This document shows, one piece after another, positions 1 through 5,892 of a stretch of DNA of 9,385 nt. Source of the DNA: Candidatus Pacearchaeota archaeon (GTDB lineage: Archaea; Nanobdellota; Nanobdellia; Pacearchaeales; GW2011-AR1); contig JACQLL010000050.1 of NCBI GenBank assembly GCA_016234025.1, positions 1 to 9,385 of the forward strand, read 5' to 3'. The notes beneath the pieces were generated by a model. The model did not search any database. It was not told where the DNA came from and was given only the letters and a program-made list of their open reading frames with translations. Each line of letters begins with the position of its first letter. The stretch's first letter is position 1. Made by a program: the position numbers and the translations under genes.

Positions 1-4
1 ACTT

Positions 5-18
5 AGAAAGGTTTAAAG
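5..18 (+). promoter_or_regulatory. TATA/BRE-type archaeal promoter of the nuclease gene
   Basis: A purine-rich BRE-like stretch (AGAAAGG) is followed by TTTAAA at 12-17. The box centre lies about 26 bp before the ATG at 41, which places transcription initiation at or next to the start codon. No Shine-Dalgarno sequence is visible between box and ATG, which fits a leaderless mRNA. Assigned from spacing and sequence only. Confidence 0.5.
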
Positions 19-40
19 ACAGTTTTTACTTTGGTTTTTT

Positions 41-553
41 ATGGGAAAAGAAATAGCCAAAATAGCGACTAGAGAAAATCTATTAGAGATTATGAAAGAA
101 GTTAAAAGGAAGATGGGTTCTATTCAGCAGATTATAAAAGAATATAATATTTTCTTCAGCAACAAAAACCTATCTGAAATTTTAGGCAAAGTTATGGAAA
201 AGACAGCTTCAGAATATTTTACCAAAAAGTTAGGTTATGAAGTAAAAAATGCTTTAAGCGATAAAGAACCAGACCTCTTCTTTACTAAAACAAATCTTTC
301 AATGGAAATTAAGATAACATCGACGACAAACGCTTGGACAGGAGGAGAATTTAGTAAAAGGCCTTTTAGTTATTTCATGGTTTCTTGGGGCGGTGATTTT
401 GACGAATTTTTTGTTTGTGTTATTAAATTAGATAAAGAAGATTGGAAATCAAATATGGCCAGCAATTATTATGGGCCTATTTTAGCTCTGAAAAAATTCA
501 AATGTTGCTCCTCTAAAAGATTTTATTTAAAAATATCTCCCAACAAAACATAA
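41..553 (+). CDS. PD-(D/E)XK-type nuclease, resembling small type II restriction endonucleases
   Basis: The product is 170 aa and has no signal peptide or membrane segment. It shows the spacing of a PD-(D/E)XK nuclease core: a helix with Glu53 (KVMEKTASEYF), then EPD with Asp78, then MEIK with Glu89 and Lys91 as the probable metal/catalytic residues. The following stretch (Trp99, GGEFSKRP, then a beta-strand ending MVSW) resembles substrate-binding parts of small restriction endonucleases, where an EIK-T segment is followed by W-G-G and K-R. The N-terminal 50 residues are helical and charged. The start ATG at 41 is supported by the TATA box 26 bp upstream. The gene ends 4 bp before the convergent pilus operon ends, so the two are unrelated in transcription. 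No methyltransferase or specificity subunit is visible; one could lie to the left of the window. It could equally be a stand-alone defence or homing-type nuclease. The fold assignment is moderately firm and the restriction role is inference. Confidence 0.55.
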   Translation: MGKEIAKIATRENLLEIMKEVKRKMGSIQQIIKEYNIFFSNKNLSEILGKVMEKTASEYFTKKLGYEVKNALSDKEPDLFFTKTNLSMEIKITSTTNAWTGGEFSKRPFSYFMVSWGGDFDEFFVCVIKLDKEDWKSNMASNYYGPILALKKFKCCSSKRFYLKISPNKT

Positions 554-557
554 TCAC

Positions 558-1472
558 CTATCCGAAGAACTCCGAGAAATAATTAGTCAGGATTATCCTC
601 GACAAAAAGAATGCCGTTAAGCTTATTGCAATCAGCGGCAGAATGTATTTGGCTCCTGACTTTTCCTCTCCGTTGCTGACTAACCCAAGAACGAGCGAGG
701 CGAGAATGTCTATTACGATAATGAATATCACCGAGAAATAAACGATGAAACTAACAGAGATGTTTATCGAAGTTAAAGTAAATGGAAGATTGACATTAAC
801 CTGCTCCGTTGGAAGCGAAGAAAGCAACGACGATAGTATTCCTACTAACACAGAAGACAAGCCAAATAAAACCGGGGCGCCAAGAGCGACGGCAAAGAAA
901 ATGAATATCACATACATCAGGACACTCGAGGAAGCCCTTTTCTCGACGAAAATCCTCTCTCTCATGTTCATCGCAGTTTCCTCCAGCAAAACTGACAAAT
1001 TGCCTCCCGAGGTTAGACCGGAAATTATTAATGTTATTGTCTTCTTAATTTTCTCGGAATTAATCCTGTCGGACATTTCCCTCAAAGAAACGCTGATTTC
1101 TTTTCCGGTTATTATGTCTTTGCCGAGCTTGGTTATTTCTCTATCAAGCGGAGCAAATTCTTTTCTTGAACTTAATAACAACGCGCGGTCAATAGTCATT
1201 CCTGCTCTTAGATTCGAAGACATCAATTCAATAAAATCAGGAAACGCGCTTTCCATCTTTTTTATTTCCTGTGATTTTCTGAGTTTTTCAGAAACAAAAA
1301 TATAACCATTGAGTAAGATAAACAGTCCGACAAAAATTATCGAAGATAATAATAACTTTTTTGAAAAGAGAAAGAAGGCAACTCCCGCAAGAAAAGAGAA
1401 GAGCAAAAGTGAAACTAATGGGATTCGTCTTTTTGCATCTTTTGGATTTTTTTGTTTTTTCTCTTTTTTCAT
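558..1472 (-). CDS. TadC/GspF-like inner-membrane platform protein of the pilus system (second copy)
   Basis: The product is 304 aa and is the last gene of the minus-strand operon. After a short Lys/Arg-rich cytoplasmic tail come two hydrophobic helices (about 17-36 and 41-60). A cytoplasmic T2SSF domain follows (about 72-180), with the pattern FPDFIELMSSNLRAGMTIDRAL and, later, SGGNLSVLLEETA, which is typical of TadC/GspF proteins. C-terminal membrane helices lie at about 184-217, 235-265 and 275-296. Such proteins sit under the pilus in the cytoplasmic membrane and couple ATPase motion to pilin extraction. Start: the ATG overlaps the stop of the preceding TadC-like gene in an ATGA at 1469-1472. 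No good Shine-Dalgarno sequence is seen, so translation is probably coupled. Archaeal pilus loci with class III pilins often carry two such TadC-like genes side by side, which fits here. Family assignment is strong; the exact pilus type is not determined. Confidence 0.85.
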   Translation of the reverse strand: MKKEKKQKNPKDAKRRIPLVSLLLFSFLAGVAFFLFSKKLLLSSIIFVGLFILLNGYIFVSEKLRKSQEIKKMESAFPDFIELMSSNLRAGMTIDRALLLSSRKEFAPLDREITKLGKDIITGKEISVSLREMSDRINSEKIKKTITLIISGLTSGGNLSVLLEETAMNMRERIFVEKRASSSVLMYVIFIFFAVALGAPVLFGLSSVLVGILSSLLSSLPTEQVNVNLPFTLTSINISVSFIVYFSVIFIIVIDILASLVLGLVSNGEEKSGAKYILPLIAISLTAFFLSRIILTNYFSEFFG

Positions 1473-2350
1473 AGCAAGCTTGGCCTTATCGATTTAATTA
1501 TTCCCAAGAACATGAATTGTATCAGGACGACAAAAACAAAAAGTCCGACGAAGAGCATCTTAGTTATGTTCTCGGCGAGGTTGACAATAGAAGAAATGAT
1601 TGTCAGAAAGGTTATCGATAACGACGGGATTATTACCGAAATTAACATGTAAAACATTATCAGAGGGTTTAATTTGTTTCCGTAATTTTGTATTTGAATT
1701 AGCTGTTCTTCACTTAGCGATTTTATGCTCTCTCTGATTATGATTGAGATATCGCTGCCGGCGCGCATTCCGTTGCTGATTTGCCAGAGCGTTCTCCTGA
1801 AAAAAATAGAAGGGTTTTTTTCTCCAAGCTCCTCGAGGACGTCGACCTGCGGCAGACCTGCGTTTATTCTCCTGACTGCCTTCTTGAACTCTTCGCTCAA
1901 GGCGCCGTAATCAGAAGACGAAATATTTATCATGATGCTGAACAAAGGTATGCCGGAATTTAACTGGACAAGTATATCTTCCAGTGCTGGAATCAGGTTT
2001 CTCTCTATTTCCTTTTCTTTTCTGTTGCTATAGACCTTCGGATAGACCTTCCTGCTAAAAAAAATAAAAAGTCCGAACAGAAGTGACAAACCAAAGGAAA
2101 ACAAAAGAGCCCTGTTTACTCCAAACAGAAGCAAAGCAGTCGAGGAAAGAATGAAAAAGAGAAGAAAGGAATTAACGAATCCGTTGAGACATATAGCAAG
2201 ATACTCCTCCCTTTTCAGCCCTGAATCAGTGTTCGCAAGCCTGTCTTCTAACAGAGAGTCCTTCTTATATTTGACAAATCTTTTTAAGAAAAGCGAACGT
2301 TTTTTTAACCTGTCCAAAGAGAACATTGAGAATGGTATTCGGAATTTCAT
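1469..2350 (-). CDS. TadC/GspF-like inner-membrane platform protein of the pilus system (first copy)
   Basis: The product is 293 aa. A basic N-terminal cytoplasmic segment of about 50 residues precedes hydrophobic helices at about 55-77 and 80-98. A soluble T2SSF region follows (about 115-222), with LIPALEDILVQLNSGIPL and the second repeat-like motif WQISNGMRAGSDISIII, then two long membrane segments at about 227-258 and 265-285. It would form the membrane platform together with the second TadC-like protein encoded immediately downstream. The two share only the family pattern (a short 'PxxxEx...L.sG' helix followed by a 'GlxxG' segment), so they look like an old duplication and a possible heterodimer. 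The start codon overlaps the ATPase stop (ATGA, 2347-2350), and its own stop overlaps the next start, so the three genes are translationally coupled. Confidence in family is high. Confidence 0.85.
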   Translation of the reverse strand: MKFRIPFSMFSLDRLKKRSLFLKRFVKYKKDSLLEDRLANTDSGLKREEYLAICLNGFVNSFLLFFILSSTALLLFGVNRALLFSFGLSLLFGLFIFFSRKVYPKVYSNRKEKEIERNLIPALEDILVQLNSGIPLFSIMINISSSDYGALSEEFKKAVRRINAGLPQVDVLEELGEKNPSIFFRRTLWQISNGMRAGSDISIIIRESIKSLSEEQLIQIQNYGNKLNPLIMFYMLISVIIPSLSITFLTIISSIVNLAENITKMLFVGLFVFVVLIQFMFLGIIKSIRPSLL

Positions 2351-4119
2351 TTTTCTTCTCTGAATATTATGTCGTGATCATCTCTGTTAATTGCGCCAAT
2401 CAAGGCAGCTTTGTCTTTATAATAGAGATTCATCACCTCTCCAAATTGCTTCAGGCTTCGGATGTTTTTTTTCAGGAGCCATGAAATTATTTTCTTTTTT
2501 TCCTCCAGGTTTTTGTTTATTTCTGTTTGAGACATTCCGGTGTTTCTGCTTATATCCTCGAAGAAACGCGAACTTTTTTCGTGACTTATCATTTTGTCTT
2601 CTTCAGGAATCCATCTGTAAAGTATGTTCGACTTTGCTTCAAATTTTTCCGCTTCAAATTCCGCTACCTGAAGCGTTCTTCTTATTCCTTTTCTTCTGTC
2701 TCTGAACATCACTATGTTAAGATTCACCGACTTTAACAGATTAGGCGGGACGTTTAACGGAGGGTTTACTAATCTCGAAATTGTCTCCGCAGAAGAGTCG
2801 GCATGAACTGTCGCGTAAACAGAATGCCCAGTATGCATCGCTTCAAACAAAACCATCGCTTCTTTTTGCTGTCGCATCTCACCGAGCACAATCCTGTCGG
2901 GTCTCATTCTCAAGCTGTTTATCAGTAAATCAAGCATGCTGACTTCTCCTTTGCCTTCGGGATTTGGAGTCCTCGTTACTAAGGGAGTCCAGTAAAGAAA
3001 TTTTGGAAGCATTAGTTCTCTCGTGTCTTCGATACTGATAACTCTCTGGTTCGGCGGTATGAACGGCATGCATGCGTTGAGAAAAGATGTTTTTCCCGAA
3101 CCTGTTCCTCCTGATATCAGAACATTCATCTCATATTCGACGGCAATCCAGATCAAAACAGCGACGTCAATGCTGCAAGTTTTATTTGCGATTAAGTCAA
3201 TAATCGTGAAAGGGTCTCTCGAGAATTTTCTTATAGTTATTGTATTTCCTTTTGTATTAATAGGGAAAAGGACAGCGTTGATTCTGTCTCCTGTGAGAAG
3301 ATGTGCGTCGAGAAGCGGGCTCAAGACAGTTATCTGCCTTCCGACTCTTCTCGCTATGATATTTGCGTAATTAACTATCTCATCTTCTTTTTCTACGACA
3401 ATATTAGTAAGGAGCCAGCCGTAATTTTTGCTGAAGACCCTTATCGCTTCTTTCGCCGACTGGATAACAATCTCCTCAAGGTTGGGATCGTTGATTAAAA
3501 ATTCTATCTTACCCAGACCAAGCATCTCCTGAATCAGAATGCCTACAAGATAATTCTCTGTTTCTGTTTCTATATTAGGAAGTTTTTCTTTTATTAACTT
3601 TTTTGCGTCGACGATAAAACGCTCCTTGATTGAAAAGAACGCCTCTGTGTCCGTGAGCTCCTTCATGCTTATCGACGTGACCGAAGCCAATTCATTTCTT
3701 ATTTCATTTAAGAGAATTTTAGTTACCTGGCTAACTTCCGGCATGACAAGATTATAAACCAGTTCTTTCGAATCCTTTTTTATTTCTATGTGGGCTTTTG
3801 CTCCGTCTACTTCAAGTTTGTAGGATTCAAGAAGTCCTTCCTTATGTACTCTCTCGAAGTTAGCATTGCTCCCAAAAGTTTTCTCGCTCATTAGCGCAGC
3901 ATTCGGATTAGTTTTCTTTTGGAATCTCTTAATTTCTCTTTCCCTTTTCTGGCTTCTCTTTATTGCCAAGTTGGGTTTAATGCCCCGCGGCCCTGCTGCG
4001 TCGTCCGATTTGTCGATTAGAGATTTCCTTCCCGCAGCCGAGCGTAATACCCCATCAGCTCGCTGTGGGGATAGCGAAATTTTAGGCAATCTCTTTATTT
4101 GCTTTTTCTTTTTCTTCAT
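2347..4119 (-). CDS. Type II/IV secretion-superfamily ATPase (FlaI/TadA/VirB11-like) powering pilus assembly
   Basis: The product is a 590-aa hexameric-type motor ATPase of the cytoplasmic face. All hallmark motifs are present: Walker A GGTGSGKTS (337-345), Asp box ISIEDTREL (361-369, Glu364/Asp365), Walker B RIVLGEMRQ (409-417, Glu414), and His box TGHSVYATVHADS (430-442, His432 and His439). An N-terminal domain (about 95-300) precedes the RecA-like core, and a C-terminal extension of about 100 residues (490-590) is charged and helical. The first about 75 residues are Lys/Arg-rich, low-complexity and GC-richer than the rest, and they contain the unusual peptide PQRADGVLRSAAG (18-30). The ATG at 4119 lies inside the upstream gene (38-nt overlap). 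An AGGAGG sits at 4135-4140, but 15 nt away, which is long. The next Met is residue 77, just before the conserved part begins, so a later start cannot be excluded. The neighbouring TadC-like and pilin genes identify the machine as type IV-pilus-like. Confidence 0.92.
   Translation of the reverse strand: MKKKKKQIKRLPKISLSPQRADGVLRSAAGRKSLIDKSDDAAGPRGIKPNLAIKRSQKREREIKRFQKKTNPNAALMSEKTFGSNANFERVHKEGLLESYKLEVDGAKAHIEIKKDSKELVYNLVMPEVSQVTKILLNEIRNELASVTSISMKELTDTEAFFSIKERFIVDAKKLIKEKLPNIETETENYLVGILIQEMLGLGKIEFLINDPNLEEIVIQSAKEAIRVFSKNYGWLLTNIVVEKEDEIVNYANIIARRVGRQITVLSPLLDAHLLTGDRINAVLFPINTKGNTITIRKFSRDPFTIIDLIANKTCSIDVAVLIWIAVEYEMNVLISGGTGSGKTSFLNACMPFIPPNQRVISIEDTRELMLPKFLYWTPLVTRTPNPEGKGEVSMLDLLINSLRMRPDRIVLGEMRQQKEAMVLFEAMHTGHSVYATVHADSSAETISRLVNPPLNVPPNLLKSVNLNIVMFRDRRKGIRRTLQVAEFEAEKFEAKSNILYRWIPEEDKMISHEKSSRFFEDISRNTGMSQTEINKNLEEKKKIISWLLKKNIRSLKQFGEVMNLYYKDKAALIGAINRDDHDIIFREEK
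4036..4074 (-). other. GC-rich hairpin/possible pseudoknot inside the start of the ATPase gene
   Basis: In mRNA sense (minus strand) CCCCA-CAG, loop CGAG, CTG-A-TGGGG forms an 8-bp stem with one bulged A and a tetraloop (4050-4070). The CAGCGAGC containing the loop can also pair with a downstream GCTCGGCTG with one bulge, so two mutually exclusive folds, or a loop pseudoknot, are possible. It encodes residues of the low-complexity PQRADGVLRSAAG segment, about 15-25 codons into the gene, close to the end of the overlapping upstream gene. Function is unknown. Confidence 0.4.
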
Positions 4120-4651
4120 TTTTTACTTCAGTTTCCTCCTTTATGACAATGTAAGGTTCTCCAAACCTTGGATAATCAATCAAAGCAAGTCCCCCTGACT
4201 CAAGCGTCTTTCCCCATTCCATGACGACGCTCTCTTCAATTTCAAACGCTTTTGCAATAGAAGAAAAACGCAGCCGTTTTTTTTCTTTTAACATTTCATA
4301 TAAAACGTCTATGTCTGTTTTAGTTCCCATTCGCTTCTTTCTGTTCATATGAATCTCTTCAAACTCTTTTCTCTTTGATAATCTGCTCTTGGTAAAGAAA
4401 AAGACAAAAAATATCAGCAATAGGACCCACTCTCCGACGACAAAAATTCCGGAAAGAGATTGTTTCAACGGATAGACACTCTTTATTTCTTCTCCTACTT
4501 TAACCTTTCCAACGCTGAATCCTGAAATTGTCCCGTCAACTTCTGCAGATATTCCTGTTCCATAAACGCTTAAGTGAACAAAGGAATGAATGATTATTAA
4601 TAGAATTAAAAAAGTCATCAATAACTTCAAGAAACCACTCTTTCTTTTCAT
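4082..4651 (-). CDS. Two-TM membrane protein with a cytoplasmic winged-helix domain, first gene of the pilus operon
   Basis: The product is 189 aa. An N-terminal membrane helix (about 7-28) leads to a short exposed loop (31-66) of predicted beta character (GISAEVDGTISGFSVGKVKVGEEI), and a second membrane helix spans about 68-88. A basic segment (KSRLSKRKEFEEI) follows. Residues about 112-171 read as a winged helix: IDVLYEMLKEKKRLRFSSIAKAF is H1-H2, SVVMEWGKTLESGGLALI is the recognition helix, and ALIDYPRFGEPYIVI is the wing. The last about 18 residues are Glu/Lys-rich. Both termini should face the cytoplasm. It heads the ATPase-TadC-TadC operon, and its 3' end overlaps the ATPase start by 38 nt. 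It could tether a DNA-binding regulator to the membrane or act as a structural adaptor to the ATPase; neither is proven. The start ATG at 4651 is supported by a TATA box about 25 bp upstream on the minus strand. Confidence 0.7.
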   Translation of the reverse strand: MKRKSGFLKLLMTFLILLIIIHSFVHLSVYGTGISAEVDGTISGFSVGKVKVGEEIKSVYPLKQSLSGIFVVGEWVLLLIFFVFFFTKSRLSKRKEFEEIHMNRKKRMGTKTDIDVLYEMLKEKKRLRFSSIAKAFEIEESVVMEWGKTLESGGLALIDYPRFGEPYIVIKEETEVKNEEKEKANKEIA

Positions 4652-4689
4652 ATACTTTATAAAGAAAGGTGATTTAAAATATTATCGAC
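4652..4689. promoter_or_regulatory. Divergent interleaved archaeal promoters between pilus-machine operon and pilin operon
   Basis: The 38-bp gap holds two palindromic TATA-type boxes. TTTATAAA (4656-4663) is centred about 30 bp before the pilin start at 4690. TTTAAA (4673-4678) is centred about 25 bp before the minus-strand start at 4651. Each is wrongly spaced for the other gene, so the assignment is unambiguous. The boxes are 16 bp apart and each lies between the other box and its start codon. Both mRNAs would be nearly leaderless. TBP-TFB could hardly occupy both at once. Confidence 0.6.
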
Positions 4690-5103
4690 ATGGTGGTAAA
4701 AAAAGGACAGATAAGCATAGAGTATCTTATCATAATTTCGTTTGTTGTATTTCTTGTATTGAGCATAATCGGAGTGGCTCTTTATTATTCCGCTGGAATT
4801 AAAGACGCTGTGAGATTTAACCAGCTCGAAAGATTGTCAAGCAAAATTATAACCTCTGCCGAATCGGTCTTTTATTCGGGCGAGCCGTCCAAAGTTGTAA
4901 TAAATGGATATCTTCCTGAAGGAGTAAGGGAAATAAATATTTCTAACAGAGAAATTGCTTTCACATTGACGACAAACACCGGAGTGAGCAAGATTTCTTA
5001 TTCGAGCAGTGTCGAAATTGAGGGAGAAATTTCAATCTCTCCCGGTGTCAAACGGATAAGCGTGACGGCAGAACAATCCAAAGTTGTGATTTCTGAAATA
5101 TGA
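4690..5103 (+). CDS. Class III signal-peptide pilin-like protein (first)
   Basis: The product is 137 aa with an archaeal class III prepilin leader: MVVKKG, then QISIEYL at the start of the mature protein, followed by a hydrophobic helix to about residue 32. A FlaK/EppA-type prepilin peptidase would cut after Gly6, leaving Gln at +1 and the conserved Glu at +5 (Glu11 of the precursor). The mature N-terminal helix would be the filament core and the membrane anchor before extrusion. The remaining 100 residues look beta-rich (VVINGYLPEGVREINISNREIAFTL and so on) with no cysteines, as in exposed pilin head domains. Its size suits a minor or major pilin. The start ATG is fixed by the signal peptide and the TATA box at 4656-4663. 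Its stop overlaps the next pilin gene (ATGA, 5100-5103). The divergent ATPase/TadC operon is the likely assembly machine. Confidence 0.85.
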   Translation: MVVKKGQISIEYLIIISFVVFLVLSIIGVALYYSAGIKDAVRFNQLERLSSKIITSAESVFYSGEPSKVVINGYLPEGVREINISNREIAFTLTTNTGVSKISYSSSVEIEGEISISPGVKRISVTAEQSKVVISEI

Positions 5104-5492
5104 AGGAAAAAGGACAATCAGCTGTTGAATTTATAATTCTTGTAGGGGCGGTGATGTTTTTTTTCATAGCAATGTTGTATGTTTTTCAGCAAAACCTGGC
5201 AGATAAGAGTGTTGAAGAAAGAAATCGCTTGTTGAATGAGATAGGACTCTCAATTCAGAAAGAAATTGAACTCGCTTCTGATTCAAGTGAAGGTTACACT
5301 AGGGAGTTCAAGGTTCCGGAGACACTTTTAAATTTAGAATACACGGTCGAACTGACTGAAAGCGTTTTATATATTCATACGGACGACGGCAAATACGCTT
5401 TAACTCTTCCTGTTCACGACGTAACGGGGCAAATAAAAAAAGGACAGAATTCAATCAGGAAAAGAGAGGGGCGGGTTTTTTTGAATGAGTGA
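5100..5492 (+). CDS. Class III signal-peptide pilin-like protein (second)
   Basis: The product is 130 aa. The leader MKEKG is followed by QSAVEFIIL and a hydrophobic stretch to about residue 28. Cleavage after Gly5 leaves Gln at +1 and Glu at +5, matching class III prepilins. After the helix comes a charged heptad-like segment (residues about 30-58, QQNLADKSVEERNRLLNEIGLSIQKEI) and then a beta-rich head (EFKVPETLLNLEYTVEL, SVLYIHTDDGKYALTL). The start codon overlaps the stop of the first pilin (ATGA), with no convincing Shine-Dalgarno sequence, so translation is probably coupled and the two are probably made in fixed proportion. The heads show no obvious sequence similarity, so these are different subunits, possibly one major and one minor or tip pilin. 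The gene ends in a T-rich stretch before the 400-bp intergenic region. Confidence 0.83.
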   Translation: MKEKGQSAVEFIILVGAVMFFFIAMLYVFQQNLADKSVEERNRLLNEIGLSIQKEIELASDSSEGYTREFKVPETLLNLEYTVELTESVLYIHTDDGKYALTLPVHDVTGQIKKGQNSIRKREGRVFLNE

Positions 5493-5497
5493 TTTTT
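5476..5497 (+). terminator. T-rich archaeal termination signal after the pilin genes
   Basis: A run of seven T (5476-5482) overlaps the last codons of the second pilin gene, and a run of five T (5493-5497) follows directly after its stop, with TTTT again at about 5501-5504. Archaeal RNA polymerase terminates at such T tracts without needing a hairpin. Assigned by pattern only. Confidence 0.35.
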
Positions 5498-5550
5498 AAG
5501 TTTTCGATTATGAAATATTCTATTGAAAAAGTAAATCTTGCAAATATTAA

Positions 5551-5780
5551 TTGCGCGCGTGATCGCGAAAGGCGGGGGGCGAACTTCATTCAGTGCCGCG
5601 CCGTCACCGCGCCGTCACTGAAACGAGCGGAGAGAAGTCCCTCCAAAGCCGCCGAGCCGTCGCCAAAAGTGGGCGCCGCCTCGTATTGCCGCAGCCGCAG
5701 AAACGGCGGCTAAATTTAAGTCAACAGAACTTCTTAATAGCCCTCCTCGAAACTCCGCAGCCGCGAAATCAACGGAGTAA
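5551..5780 (+). ncRNA. Candidate structured non-coding RNA/DNA element in a GC-rich intergenic island
   Basis: Between the pilin operon (ends 5492) and the GHKL operon (starts 5893) lie 400 bp without a convincing gene. Positions 5551-5710 count 108 G+C of 160 (about 67%), against AT-rich flanks on both sides. In this patch: CGCG-TGAT-CGCG (5556-5567); TTCAGTG (5589-5595) paired with CACTGAA (5616-5622); AGCCGCCG (5647-5654) paired with CGGCGGCT (5704-5711). Further on, ACTCCG (5752-5757) pairs with CGGAGT (5773-5778). The decamer CCGCAGCCGC occurs at 5689-5698 and 5755-5764. A GC-rich island with nested complementarities in AT-rich archaeal DNA suggests a structured RNA, but a DNA-level site or transferred DNA is possible. 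I found no tRNA, SRP RNA, RNase P RNA or box C/D signature. Strand is a guess. Confidence 0.35.
5589..5622. repeat. 11-bp tandem duplication framed by a 7-bp inverted repeat
   Basis: CCGCGCCGTCA occurs twice in perfect tandem (5596-5606 and 5607-5617). The pair is bracketed by TTCAGTG (5589-5595) and CACTGAA (5616-5622), which can form a stem with a 20-nt GC-only-rich loop. As DNA it resembles a bipartite protein-binding site; as RNA it is a hairpin with a repeated loop. Confidence 0.55.
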
Positions 5781-5856
5781 ATTAAAGCCAGCAAAATTTA
5801 TTTTATCGAGTTTAACAAGCAAAAATCCCGTTATTAATTTAATAGTAGTAAATTAT

Positions 5857-5871
5857 AGAAAAGTTTATAAA
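5857..5871 (+). promoter_or_regulatory. Strong BRE/TATA promoter of the GHKL operon
   Basis: AGAAAAG (BRE-like, 5857-5863) is directly followed by TTTATAAA (5864-5871). The centre of the box is about 25 bp before the ATG at 5893, the canonical archaeal distance to the transcription start, giving a leaderless mRNA. This decides the start of the first gene against the longer in-frame reading that runs back to 5593. Confidence 0.7.
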
Positions 5872-5892
5872 GGGCGAAGACAAAGATTTTTT

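Noticed and set aside
745..1305. 186-codon plus-strand reading frame opposite the second TadC-like gene
   Set aside because: It is the antisense shadow of a well-supported membrane protein gene, and has no promoter, Shine-Dalgarno sequence or recognisable domain.
4120..4140. AGGAGG before the ATPase as an optimal ribosome binding site
   Set aside because: The motif is genuine but 15 nt from the ATG, longer than usual. It may assist, yet it does not by itself prove this start.
5489..5713. Open reading frame from a GTG, 74 codons, after the second pilin
   Set aside because: The frame is open mainly because GC-rich DNA has few stops. It has no Shine-Dalgarno sequence or promoter, its peptide composition is biased, and it overlaps the repeats.
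5551..5740. Resemblance to RNase P RNA (GAGAAGTCC near 5632 and ACAGAA near 5724)
   Set aside because: The conserved P4 halves do not match properly: the 3' part reads CTTCTTA instead of a GGCTTA-type strand. The spacing of about 90 nt is also far too short. No tRNA B box or SRP S-domain pattern was found either.
5593..5892. In-frame upstream extension of the first GHKL-operon gene (100 extra codons)
   Set aside because: The extension runs through the GC-rich structured island, gives an Arg/Pro/Ser-rich sequence unlike the rest of the protein, and lies upstream of a strong TATA box spaced exactly for the ATG at 5893.
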